A program made the position numbers and the translations under genes. A stretch of 64,000 nucleotides of DNA from Cyanoderma ruficeps (lineage: Eukaryota > Chordata > Aves > Passeriformes > Timaliidae): assembly GCA_008694505.1 (NCBI GenBank), contig VZDJ01000346.1, forward strand, positions 14,264,426 through 14,328,425, read 5' to 3'. Shown here piece by piece: positions 1 to 13,445 of this stretch. The stretch's first letter is position 1. The number at the start of each line of letters is the position of its first letter. The notes beneath the pieces were generated by a model. It was not told where the DNA came from. It saw nothing but the letters and a program-made list of their open reading frames with translations, and ran no database searches.

Positions 1-1282
<1,282 letters not shown>

Positions 1283-2394
1283 TCACCCTATTAACAGGCA
1301 TGTAACTGAGTCAAGGTTAAAATTCATGCATTGCGTTATGAATCATCATTTGGAATATGAAGATAATCCATTTTTTCTAAAAATTAATATCTCTCCTAAT
1401 TTTGGAATTAAAATATCTTTGCAGCAGGTTTTATTTTGACACCATCTTTAACTTTTGCCTTTAGCTGCAAAATATGGACATCTGATTTATAGAAGTTAAA
1501 GATATATGCTTCCATGTTTTGTAAAATCCAATGATGCACTATGTATATTCAAAACTACAAACAGTTAATGGCAGGATAAAAAAGGTAAACCTTATCTCTT
1601 ACAATCACCAGTATCCTTGAATAGCAGCAGTGAAAGGAAAGATTATAAAATATATGATATTAAATTCTAATGACACATACAGTAGCAGCACCAATTCCTC
1701 CCCAAAAAGGGGAGGTCTCCTAATAAGATGTGACATGTGTCAACACTACAATATTTGCCAATCATCATATATAAATCACGCAACTAGAAAGGAAGATATC
1801 TCCTGGAACACAATAGGAATAAAAAGAATTAAAGATCACAAAAGACAGTTAAATCATTTATCCATTTTTAACTAAGAGTTAGAGCATGATCTTTTGGTAG
1901 AATGCACAGAAAGGCCAAGAGAAATAAACTGAAGAATCCATTCACTAGCTTAAGTGATTATGGATACCTCTAGTGTTATACCATTCTCAGTTTTATCATG
2001 TAAATTATAAACCAATGATTCAATCCCTTCAAATATATCTGATGATGTAATAGGATGATCCATTCATATGATTGCAGATTAACATAGCAGATGAAGATTT
2101 ATGACCTTTGGGAACTCTCACGGCCAACAGATTTTTAATAGTAAAAATAATTTAATCAAAAAGCAAAGAAACAGTTCCCCTTCTTACAGACCCAACACTA
2201 CACCACTCACCCTACCTCTGCCACCACCAGCCCCAAATTTCTCAAACAGGGTAATAAAACCCTAGGTAGATATACTCTGCTTGACTCAGCTGTCTAAATA
2301 TATAAACATTGTGCCCCTCTGAGTGTTGTAGGTTACCTTTTCTAGAGCTCATGTGCAGCTTTAGAAGTTCTCAGTACAATTCTGTTACTGTTTT

Positions 2395-2570
2395 GGGGGG
2401 CGTTTTGTGTTTTGGGTTTATTTGGTTTTTTTTTTTTTTGGTGTCTGAGTCTTTTTTGGGTTCTTATTTGTCTTTGTTTTTCTCTGGTTTTCTTTTTGTT
2501 TTTTTGCTGTTTGCTTTGCTTTTAGTTTGGGGGTTATTTTGTTGTTGTTTGTTTTTTGTTTTTCCCTAAG
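2395..2570. repeat. T/G-rich low-complexity tract
   Basis: Long runs of T are broken by G and short GTTTT-type units, including a run of about 14 T near 2427. The apparent reading frames through it are artefacts of base composition. Confidence 0.85.
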
Positions 2571-3169
2571 GTTTTCTGAATAGCAATAAACATTTATGTT
2601 AATGCAACTCAACCACACCTAAGAAATACAGGTTGTATGGGTATCTGGAATGCAAGGACACTTAGTTTACGAACCTGGTAAAGGATTTTTCAGTACAGGA
2701 AGCAAAGACAGGAAATGAGAGAAGTAACGAATGGTGTACACACTATACATAAGCTTTAATGAGCAGGATTAAGTGGAGGTACTAACAAAGACCAGAATTC
2801 TTATGTTTCCATCTGATGGTAAATTAAATGTACTACTGTAATCTTAAAGCAGTTAAATCTTAGTAATTGATGATAATGGGGTAAAGAATTTTATCTTGGG
2901 TCTCATGAAAATTAGAAATTTACCATGGAGTACCTGAGGGAATTTGTGAGATTGAGTAAAACTGAAGATGAGATTTTTTTTAAAATAGTAGTTGTAGACC
3001 TCAAAACTTTTTGTGAGGTGTTTTGGGCCAAAGGAAGATAAAGGAAGGGATCATACTAGGTAAGAGTGAAAAAAGTGTGGGGAAAGAGAGAAGGTTAAGG
3101 CTCTTTAATGCCTGCACCTAAAAAGTGTGGCTTGACCTCTACTATTTGAAAGCTCTACACCTGATTAGT

Positions 3170-3650
3170 GTGCAAATGTGTCTTCTGTCGAGAGTGTGAG
3201 CACGAGTGACCACTAGTGAACATTAGTATGGACTGTCTGGGGAGCAGGATGAGATCAGGGGACAACTGGAAAAAGGGCCATTGGTCACAGACCAGGCAGA
3301 ACCTATTAGGAGTAGAATCTGGAGTCCAGCTCCTGGGTCAGAATACAGAAGGTTGAGGGAGCACATGCATGTGCATATGTAAGTGTCACTTCTAACAGAC
3401 TCGTTTTCCCCTCAACCTGGATGGAGAAATAGGATTTGGTTGCCTGTGGTGTTCATGTCTGTTTCAGTGCTGCTGGTGTTTCTGTGTGGGCCATTAAGAC
3501 ACTTGCCTCTCATTAATCTGTGTGACCAGCCATATGCATTGGCATCTTTGGAATATACGCTTAGTCTTGCCATCAGCTGCACATACAGATGGGAGCAGTT
3601 AGAGGAAAACCTTGGACCTTGGGGAGCTCTACCTTTGACTTCCCTTTAAA
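3170..3650. other. G+C-richer block of unknown origin
   Basis: The base composition and word use differ from the AT-rich flanks, as they would in an old retroelement or retrocopy. I could not assign it to CR1, to an LTR with paired ends, or to a gene. An 88-codon frame (3383-3649, plus strand) has no recognisable motif. Confidence 0.3.
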
Positions 3651-5963
3651 GAGACTGGAGAACCATTCAGCTTTTTCAAGTAGATACCTCTTTCTCTTTT
3701 TAAAACTCCACGCACATCACATACTCCCTCTGGATCCAGAAAAACACATTTGTACTTGATAGCACTGATCTAGAAATTACTGGATGAGATTTTATTTTAT
3801 GGCTATGGTAAAAATAAATAATCCAAAAGATTTATTTTGCCTTTTAAAAATCCTTAATTTACTAATTACATGAGCAAAAGCTTTCATCTATTTTGATCAT
3901 TTTTTATTCTCCCAGCTTGTGTGAAAATAAATTGGCAAAAATCACACACAGAATTCTGGAATTGAGATTGGGTTGCATATCTTTTTGAACTAATGTATAT
4001 AAATTTAGCTTTGGAATTAATAAATTCTTAAATGTGTTGGGTTTGTTTAACTTAGTTCACATAGGACATAGTGTTGATTTCACATGAAATGAGCTCTTAA
4101 AAAAATGTCTTATATATACAGAATAAGACCAAAATTCAGCTCATATTTGTTGCATTTACTGCACTCCAAATTAATTTTGGCCCTTTTTATGCATGCATGT
4201 ATACTAAAACAACAAATCAGAAATGCCAAAGAAAATCTTATGGTAGTAACCCAAAACAATGAAATTCTGTGAATCACAGTTGAGCTTCACTGAGTATTGT
4301 TCAAACATCAGACTCAAGGTTTAACGCAAGGGAATGTTTCAATCAATTTTCCAGATCGCCATGACATTTCTTAGCAAAACCCCAAGGTATATTACAGCAG
4401 TAGCTGTACAATTTGGTTTTCTTCAGAAAATATTCTAATCACATTAATATATGCTGTGTGACAGATTGTGTCTTCTCCAGGGAAGAATTTTAAAAGATCT
4501 GTTCAGGTAGATTCCTTCTCATTCTGCCTCACATGCGCCTTTCTTTATAAGGGGAATATTTAAAATCTGAAATGAAGATAAGAAGACATAACACTGTAAA
4601 ATGTTGCTCCTCTATGTTACAATCCAGACTGTTGAGGGATGGTTAATTAACTGATCTCATAATAGATATTTTAAAACATACCACTAATACTCCACAAATT
4701 TCATTCCACCATATATTTAAATTGCATTCCAATCACAGATGAAATGCAATAATTATTGTCAACAGGTGTTTCCTTTTCTCTTCATAATAGTAATTAATAG
4801 ACATACTAACTATATATTTAAAATAGATGTTCAATTCTCTAGTTTTGTTCTTCTTTTTTTTTTAATGAAAGAAAATTATATCAAGTTGTAATGGACACTC
4901 AAGGATCATAATGCTGGTCCACAAAAACGCAAATGAAAAATTAATTCTAAAACTTTCGATACATTTGAAGAGTTAAATTAAAACCACATATATTTATATT
5001 GCAATACTATTATTTAAAACATTATATACAAACACAGAAACTGTTTTTTCCCAGAAATTCAAGATATACAGACATAAAATATACCTCATAACTAAATGTA
5101 TGCACTTAATTACCTGTTATTATGTAACAGCATTATAAAGTTGTAACATAATGATGTGCACATAAGAAAGTACCTCACAGCATTCTGAAGCTACAAGTTA
5201 TATACTTTTTCTTGCCAGTCTGACATGAAATTACAAAACTTTGTAGAAAAAAAACCCAAAATAGTCTAAAGTAAAAATCATTTCTCTAGTTAGAAGCCAG
5301 TAGAAGATACTCCCTGATTTTTCTGAAGTTGAAATTATACTAGCCATGAAATAGAGCAGAAAATGAGATATCCAGAACAAAGTTCTTTCTCTCTCTCATT
5401 AAAATAACCCATTTATGTGTATGGGATTAATTTTTCTAAATGGCAACTATGTAAACCTTAGTCACTCAGTGTCCCCATAGACACTTCATCTGGGGACTAT
5501 ATAAACCTACTGGACATTACATGATAAACAGGTGCCTTCAGAGAATAGTTCATTCCATCTGCTTTAGATACCTTTTCAGGGTGCAATGACTCATATCCTG
5601 AAGATATATGCATTTTTCCAGTAAATACAGAAGTGTCCTAATTGACTAGCTCACTGTGACATAGAACTTAACTGTTAGAAATTTAAATTAAGTAAGCCTG
5701 TGACTTATTAACATAAAAGGACAGCTATCTTCCTCATGCAGTACAACAGGAAGAGCTTAAAGAATTAATAGCCTTTTGCCAACATGTACAAAGTACGAGG
5801 ATTTCACACACTATTTCCTACCCAGAGCAAATACCCACTCTATATTTTTCTTTCCAGCAGCTCTTTGAGCAGCATGAACCAAAATGTCCAAGTCAAATTG
5901 TGACATTGCGTTCATACTCAATGTTTTTCCTTAATAACATTTCCAAACAATAATATAAAACTT

Positions 5964-6440
5964 ACAGAATCATAGGCAATTTAGGTTGGAAAAGACCTCT
6001 GAGACCATTGAGTCCAACCACTAATTCAGCACTGTCAAGTCCACGACTAAACCATGACATCAACATGTTTTTTCAACAGCTCCAGGGATGATACCACCCT
6101 GGGCAGCCTGTTTCAATGACTGATAACTCCTTCCATGAAGAAATTTTCTCCTAATGTCCAACCTTTGGACACGATCCAGCACCTCAATGTCTTTCTTGTA
6201 CTGAAGGGTCTAGAACTGGACACAGGACCACCAGTGCTGAGCACAGAGATACAATCCCTGCCCTGGTCCTGCTGGCCACACCATCTCTGATCCAGGCCAG
6301 GATGCCGCTGGCCTTCTTGGCCACCTGGGCTCACTGCTGGATCATGTTCAGTCACTGTCAACCAGCACCCTCAGGTCTTTTTCCAATGAGCAGCTTTCCA
6401 GCTACCCTGCCCCAAGACTGTAACATTGCATGACATTGAA
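5964..6440 (-). mobile_element. CR1 LINE, 3' end fragment
   Basis: Read on the minus strand, this ends in a CR1-type tail. On the plus strand the left edge reads acagaatcatagg, followed by ttaggttggaaaagacctct and gagtccaacca, the conserved CR1 3' untranslated sequence. Further right are aggatgccgctggccttctt and accagcaccctcaggtcttt, also typical of avian CR1. It is 5' truncated, as most CR1 copies are, and lies in the same orientation as CSMD1. The small frames in it are not genes. Confidence 0.88.
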
Positions 6441-8241
6441 TAAACAAGAATGTGAGTCTATAAATATGCGTGCATATGTCTATCATTGTATATGTGCTTA
6501 TAAATATCCACATTTGTACTATTATGTCTTCCCCTGTCTATTTTATTTCTGCAAATTTGTTTTCTCAGGAGCGTCATTATATATGGTGGGTTTTCTCAAC
6601 AGCCAAACATAGAATGTTATAACATTGAGAATTTCAGCTTTTATTTATCCCAACTTTCAAGTACTTACCTAGCTGAGGTTTTAAGAAAAAAGATAATTCA
6701 CAAAAAAGCTACTTCATTTTCTAAAAAAGAAAAAAAAGGAAAACCCAACCAAAACTGCCCAAAACTTTCACAAACATCCCAAGTACTCTTCTTCATAATC
6801 CCATTTCTAATTTAAGAGAAATGAAAGTGTTAATAAAATGTCTTTCAAGATACCTGAAAAATGGGGCTTAATCTGACCTTGTTTTTACTGTTAAATTTGC
6901 ATTATTCTCTGTCATGTGTTACTCCATGAAGCTAAACTCTTATCCATCTCTTCAAGTTGCCTTCCATTCTCAGATTACAAAGTTTATGCTGTTATCCAAT
7001 GACTTCTCAGACAGAGTGCAAGATAAATGGCTACAGGTCTAACAGTTTCTTTACACTTTCTATTAGTCTTCCTTGCATATCCAGAAGAACAAAAATACAC
7101 AGTCCCTTATATTACCACAACTCTAAAAGCCATGTATCATACCTAGAGGTTACAAAGGCAAATGTAGCATGTGATGTAGTATCAGTAAGTTCAAGAGGCC
7201 TTTTCTCTGTGGATATTTAGAATCAAATTACATTGGCACAAAGGCATCACTTGGTAATAAGAGAGACTATGGAACAGCTGGAGCAATAATTTTGAGAGAT
7301 ACACTTTGCCACTTTAATGCTTTAAGGAGTTTTAAATGGGACAACTAGTCAGAGTGATTTAACATCTAGATGAGAAACTATCACACTATTTGTACAAAAT
7401 AGAATAAGGGGATCACAGATCAGCAGAATTCTCTGTATCTGAAGCCTTATTTTTATGTTATCAATAACTCTTTCTTAGAGGAATACATCAGCATACCTTG
7501 TCACATTTTTCATGCCCTCACAAGGAACATTGATGAAATTTAGAATTGAACTTGCCTTCCTTCTTCTGCCTTTAATTTATTTTTCTGTATTCTTTCCAGT
7601 GTTACAATATAATTCTCTTTTTTGTGTTCTTACCAGCTAACTCTCTTTGTATTCAATTTCTCTTATGACATCTATCTCTGTCTCCTTCCCCTAACATTAA
7701 ATCTTATACCTCTCTAGCTCTTTCTTTCTGCACGAGAGTACTATGCAGTCGCTTCCATATTTAACATAAAATACCAACAAAACCTACAATTATGATCCAT
7801 CACATCTAGGACTAAAACCTTTCATTTGAAAGCATCTAGGACGCATTATTCTAGAAAACTTTGCTACCTGGAAATACTAGCTTCCATTCGTGTCCTAAGC
7901 ATTATTTAACCTCTCACAGAAGAGTTAAAATCAGTACTACATCTTTTTCCTGAAATCTACCTTCAAGAAATAACCACCTCTTCCTTAAAATCCTTCTGTC
8001 CTTCAGTTTCTGTGATCAGTCATTATATATTCTTTCTCACTGACTTTTCATTCTGTGGGAAGTATAAGGGCCTAGGCCACTTCCGGAATTCTAGGAGTTA
8101 CTATAACAAAATTAAACAAAACCCAAAAATCAGCAATGCAAATCCAAGTGCTTTGGTGCTAACCAAGGTCTACTTCTAGAGCAAAGAATACAGGACCTAT
8201 ATATTAAAAAAAAAAAAAAAAAGTATTTATTAAAGGATTCA

Positions 8242-8463
<222 letters not shown>

Positions 8464-9439
8464 TTAAAATTATTTAAAAGTAGTTACTCAATTGATTTAC
8501 CAATTTCAGATATTACTAAAGGCCATTTTGATACAATACGAAAGAAATGCAATCAATGATTAATTAATATGTGCTTAATATGGATAAGAAAATTAAAATC
8601 AAGTTTAATTAGCTTTTTTTTCAGGTTTTCTGGAGTCTCTGAAAATCATTAAGTTCAGCAGAGAGACGAAGGCAGATGATACAGAGCCAAACAAAATCAC
8701 TTAAGCAGAGGCTAAGGTTGGAGAGTTAAAATGGTGGACCTTGGCTATTGAATTATTTACTTAAAATATTTGTGCAGGGAAGGTTGACATGGCTTTGTGT
8801 ATACAATTATAATTATTGGCTATGAGTTTATATCTCTGATGCTAGTGCTAATGACAGGTTCTAATATAAGAATAAGCATTTCTATAGTTCCATTAGCAAC
8901 TTTATAAAAGTAATCGGTAATTGAGCAATACAAAAATTAAATTACAGCTTGAATTAATGCAAAATACAAAAATGTAATCATTGCAACACTGGCAAAAATG
9001 TACAGCTCAATGATTTTCTATTCCAGGGTTTTTGAAATACAACATTAATCAAGTAATTTTTAGTAAGGAAAAGTCTTGCATTTTAGAATTATCATATATC
9101 AATAACAGTTATTAAAATTCACTACAAAGTCATTACATCAGAGTTCTCTGAACATAGATTATCTCAGAAGGGCATACATTATAAAACAAATGAGTAGTTC
9201 TATTTTTTTTTTCCTCAAGGTTAAAAGCATCTATTCCTTTTATTTTCCTTAGCCTAATTATATGCATTACCGAAATTATTTTGCAGAAATATTTTAGAAT
9301 AAAAATTGAACTACTGTCACCAGTTTCAGGTCAAATAATCTAGATCATTCTAGTAAAGTTGACTGCAGCTCTCCATAAGAGCAGTCCTTCCAAAGTAATT
9401 AACACAAATTCTTCTTTTATCCTTAGGAGATGTTAAAGG

Positions 9440-9720
9440 TCTTCAAAGGCAGTTCTGGAGACATGTAGATGGCAGCTACTTGTCTGCAACTCCAGTTGAT
9501 ACAAATATTAAACATTCTTCTTGTTCTATAAGCGGTCACTCACCTATTTCTTGCTCATGTCTGTGCTTCCCACCCTACCACCACAGCAATGAGGGTGAGG
9601 GATGGAGCCTGTCAGAGGTTGGAGGAGCAATGCTGCTTTCTAAGAGATGCTGCCCCACCTGCACTAGTAGGTTTAACCTGCTCCTACCCCTCCTGAAACA
9701 TCAGTAGCAACTGCTAAGGC
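9440..9720. other. G+C-richer intronic segment, unassigned
   Basis: This stretch is locally richer in G and C than the rest of the intron. I see no repeat family, domain or splice-bounded exon. A 75-codon frame exists but carries no motif. Confidence 0.25.
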
Positions 9721-12543
9721 AGCACTCAACAGTGTGACTAGTAAAGAGGAGAGAAGTTTGGCCTTTCAGTATGTGCTCAAACATCTACATACTTCAGGAG
9801 AATGGTGCTGTGAGCAATTTGCTGCTTCATTCTGTTTCTTCTGCTATGTCTTGATATTTATGCTGCCTATGGCAATTTCTGCTAGACATTGATGAAGCAA
9901 ACCATGGAAGTTATACCCATTATGCCTTTGCTATTAATGTTGTATATTTGAGAATGAATATACAGACATGTCACAATTTTCTGCTTGTAGATGTAAATTC
10001 ATAGCTGATTTGAGGACACAGCAGACAGGGAATCACGAGAATATCCAGAATGTACCTTCAATCTCACCCTGTACCTAAGCAGACAGTTGTGTCAATGAAA
10101 TACATGTATTTTCCAGACACATAAGTAGCACTGTGGAAAGTTCTCATAAAGATCAATTATTTTTTCATAATGAGGTTATGGCACTGCATACTATCACTGT
10201 GTTCAGGGCATTAAAAGAAGTATACATTTAATAACACTTTTTTTATAAATCAGAAATTGAATTTCTTAGGATGAAGACTGCCTTATCTTGCCTAGCTAAA
10301 ATTTGTTTGATCTAACTAATTATATTTCTGTTTTAAACATGCTTACTTGTCTGGATAGCCTCATGATTGCTTTGTATGTGCTGTCTTTCCTGCCAGCTTT
10401 CTAGCCTTTGTTGGCCTAGTTGTAAGATGGAAATTTGCAAATCCAGTACCACAGGCTGAAACAAGACATTCTAGGACCACATTTGCCCAATCTCTTCATT
10501 GTTGCCACAGGCAAATAACCTCCTTCCATATTAATTTTCCTCCTCACTTCTCTAAAGAAGAGACAGTGAAGGCAAATACTGCCTCCTTATCATCCGATCT
10601 TCCTATATTCAGACACTAGCAAAATACAGCCAGGGCTGTGACAGCATGTTATTGGAGCTCCTGATGGTAACTATCCACTTCATCCATTAAATAAAAAAAA
10701 TACAGTCGGTTTTTATAATCATGGGATATAGACCAAATAAATAATACATTTTATAGAGAGTGTTTGGAAAGCCTTTCAGAAATGCAAATAGTGACAAAAC
10801 ATCTATGGCATGCCATCAGGCCTTCAGTGTGACTCTGTGAAGGCTAGCAGATGGCAAAAAAGGCATCAAGGGAGCTGCCTTTTAGAAAACAAAGCCAAGC
10901 TGATAAATCTGAAATAGTAGATGTGCAACTGGCCCTGATAAGATGGCTAACAGCCCAAGCATGTAATACCACTACTAGTATCTGACTGTTTTCAGAGTCC
11001 AAAGGAAAGCAGGAGCACATAAAAATAAAAACAGCAAAAGATGAACACACATATTTCTAAAATTTACCTTTCTTTCACTTTATCTGATTATACAGAGATG
11101 GAAGCTAATAGTTAAAGTAGAATGAATAAGTATTCATAAGAAATAAGAATTCTATTCATAAGAAATACTGAAACACTACTTTTGATTTTTAATGTGAAAA
11201 ATGGAACATTATGTTAACACACTAATTAAAATTTTCTTTTTTTATGCAACCAGAGAAGTTGAATCAAGACATGCCTGCATTACTGTTTTCCAAATAGAGA
11301 GAATCAAAATAAAAAGAAAATTAAAAAAGAAACAACAAAACACAGGACAGCAAGAATAAAAGAGCAAAAAGTAAACAGAACAAAATATAAAAGTGACTGT
11401 ATGAAATACAGATAGGTACTTGGAAGTATGCACTGTGGTGATCAGAAATGATGCAACCATTTAAGAAGCAAATTTTGGATAACTATGAATGAAGATTCCG
11501 ATTTAATAGTGAAGTTTGGTCCCGATGTTCATTTGAAATAAATTCTTACAATACTGCGTTGATTACTCATACTTTCTTTTGTTGCAACTACAATCATTTT
11601 GCTCAGTAACATGATCAAACACAAAAAAGTGAGAGCAAGTAAGCCTAGCCTAGAGAATGGTCCAATATATATTTTGAAAATAATTTTTGGCCCCAACAAT
11701 TTCAGAACCTTTAGTCAGGCTACTCACGCCTCAGTGGGAGACATGCAGGCCATGTTTCATCCCTAAAATACATGAATAATTGTAATAAAAACACTTGACT
11801 TATGTCATTCATAGCAAAGTTCCACTTCAGACCATATTTCATGCTACTATAAAACTGTTATAGGAAATCAATCTTGCAATACGAGAAATAGCCTTATAAT
11901 TTCCAGCTTAAATTTATTCATAGCCTGTTTTTACCCATTTGATCTTCTGCTAAACTGTCATTATGTTCTATTCCCTCTTGGGGTCTCACTTAGGAAGGCT
12001 GGCAAACCACATAAGAATTTATGATTTTGGATCATTAATGAGACAGGGGTTTTTTTATATACTTCAATCAGATATATTTTCCAATTCTATGACCCCTGCA
12101 TTAACACTTGCAAGTAGTTAGCTGTCTTGTCACAGCAGTTATGCTACAGAAACATATTTCTAGGACACTTCACATTAGATTATGACATGTTTGTTCATAT
12201 TTCTTTGGGGTTTTTTTCATTTTATTTTCTCGCATGCCCTCTATTCTGTTTTTAATATGTTTATATTTTATTGTAGAAGTCAGTTTGTGTATTCTTTTCC
12301 TGCACAGGGTCAGCTGGAACAGCTAGCTTAACACTTATTCACAGAAAGCCCTCTTAAATTTTGCTTTTTTATACCATGCAGAAAAACCCAACAACCACTA
12401 ATTATGTTTGCTGTCACTAGAGGTCTACAAATACAATTTACTATCTAAAACTAATTTGTTTTGATGTGACACAAGTCAGTCTCAGAGTTATGAAGAGTAT
12501 AGTGATATGAAATGTGAAGGAAGCTGGATATGAGAGAAAGGGG

Positions 12544-12548
12544 GTCCC
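12544..12548. repeat. Target-site duplication, left copy (gtccc)
   Basis: This 5-bp direct repeat directly precedes the TG of the LTR at 12549. The same five bases follow the LTR's CA at 13441-13445. Confidence 0.65.
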
Positions 12549-13440
12549 TGTCAGAGACTGAAATATTATAGTTTATGACAAACATTTTCATGAAGCCTTT
12601 CAAAACTGTATAACAAAAGCTGCAGAGGAGATCACCACACTCTGAATGGGGCTCTGAGAGGCCCTACACATTTCCCTGATGAAGATAAGATAAAGTAACA
12701 ATTCAGGAGTGGGGACATTCACAGACATTCACAAACCCAATACCTTCAGGGTGGAGACCACAGCCCCAGGGCTGTCAGCTGCCAGGCTGGCACAGACCCT
12801 CCACCAAGGGGTGGGGCAGAGAGGCTTTGGGTGTGTGTTGGGAAGCCTCTGGTCAGAGGCAGTGACCGCCCATCCTCTGATGTGCAGAGGAGCCCAGCTG
12901 AGGGCCCCTCACCCCGGGAAAAGCTTCTCCACAGCAGAGGGGGTGACACAGCCCATCAAAGGGCCCCCAAAGGGGTCCCCAGAGCCTGGACCAGAGCTCC
13001 AGAGATGATGCCACAGACCCTCAGCGCTGCAAGAGACAGTGTCAAACGTGGGCATTCCCACCTGCCCAAAGCAGACATTAACCCATGGAATTCTGCATTC
13101 TTCAGTGTGTGGCACCGGCGGGGGACCCTCAGCAGCAGGAAGAGCAGATGGAGGGGAACAAGGAGACATGGTTGGGTGATGTGCTTCCAATAATCCCTGT
13201 CACTCACTCCCTGTCCCCCACTCCCAAACACACTTCCTTCTCTATCTCTTTCTTTTCTCTTTCTTTCTCTTTGCCTCTTTTACTATTAAATAAAATAAAT
13301 CAATTTTTTGGCACCAACATCTAACCTCGTTTGCTTTTAATCTCATTTTGGGGTATATTTTGAACCTTTGAAGTTCTTTTCTGTTTATAGATAGAGACTC
13401 AGCTTTCTTTGCTCCTCTGGGTTTAAATCAGATCGTTACA
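12549..13440 (+). mobile_element. Solo LTR of an endogenous retrovirus (892 bp)
   Basis: It begins TGTCAGAGACTG and ends ATCGTTACA, the standard TG...CA ends, and is flanked by a perfect 5-bp duplication gtccc. A strongly G+C-rich body (about 12640-13200) is followed by a pyrimidine tract (13230-13282) and a polyadenylation signal AATAAA at 13289-13294, the order seen in plus-strand avian LTRs. There is no viral coding sequence next to it, so it is a solo LTR left by recombination. Its several 60-120 codon frames on both strands follow from high G+C content and are not genes. A 5-bp duplication suits ERVL- or ERV1-like families; the exact family is not determined. It lies antisense to CSMD1. 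Confidence 0.65.
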
Positions 13441-13445
13441 GTCCC
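13441..13445. repeat. Target-site duplication, right copy (gtccc)
   Basis: This matches 12544-12548 exactly and follows the terminal CA of the LTR. Confidence 0.65.

Noticed and set aside
2309..2618. Phe-rich and Lys-rich frames
   Set aside because: They are simple translation of a T-rich tract.
12709..13231. Several overlapping frames of 67-120 codons on both strands
   Set aside because: They lie in the G+C-rich body of a solo LTR, where stop codons are rare. No shared motif and no splice context.
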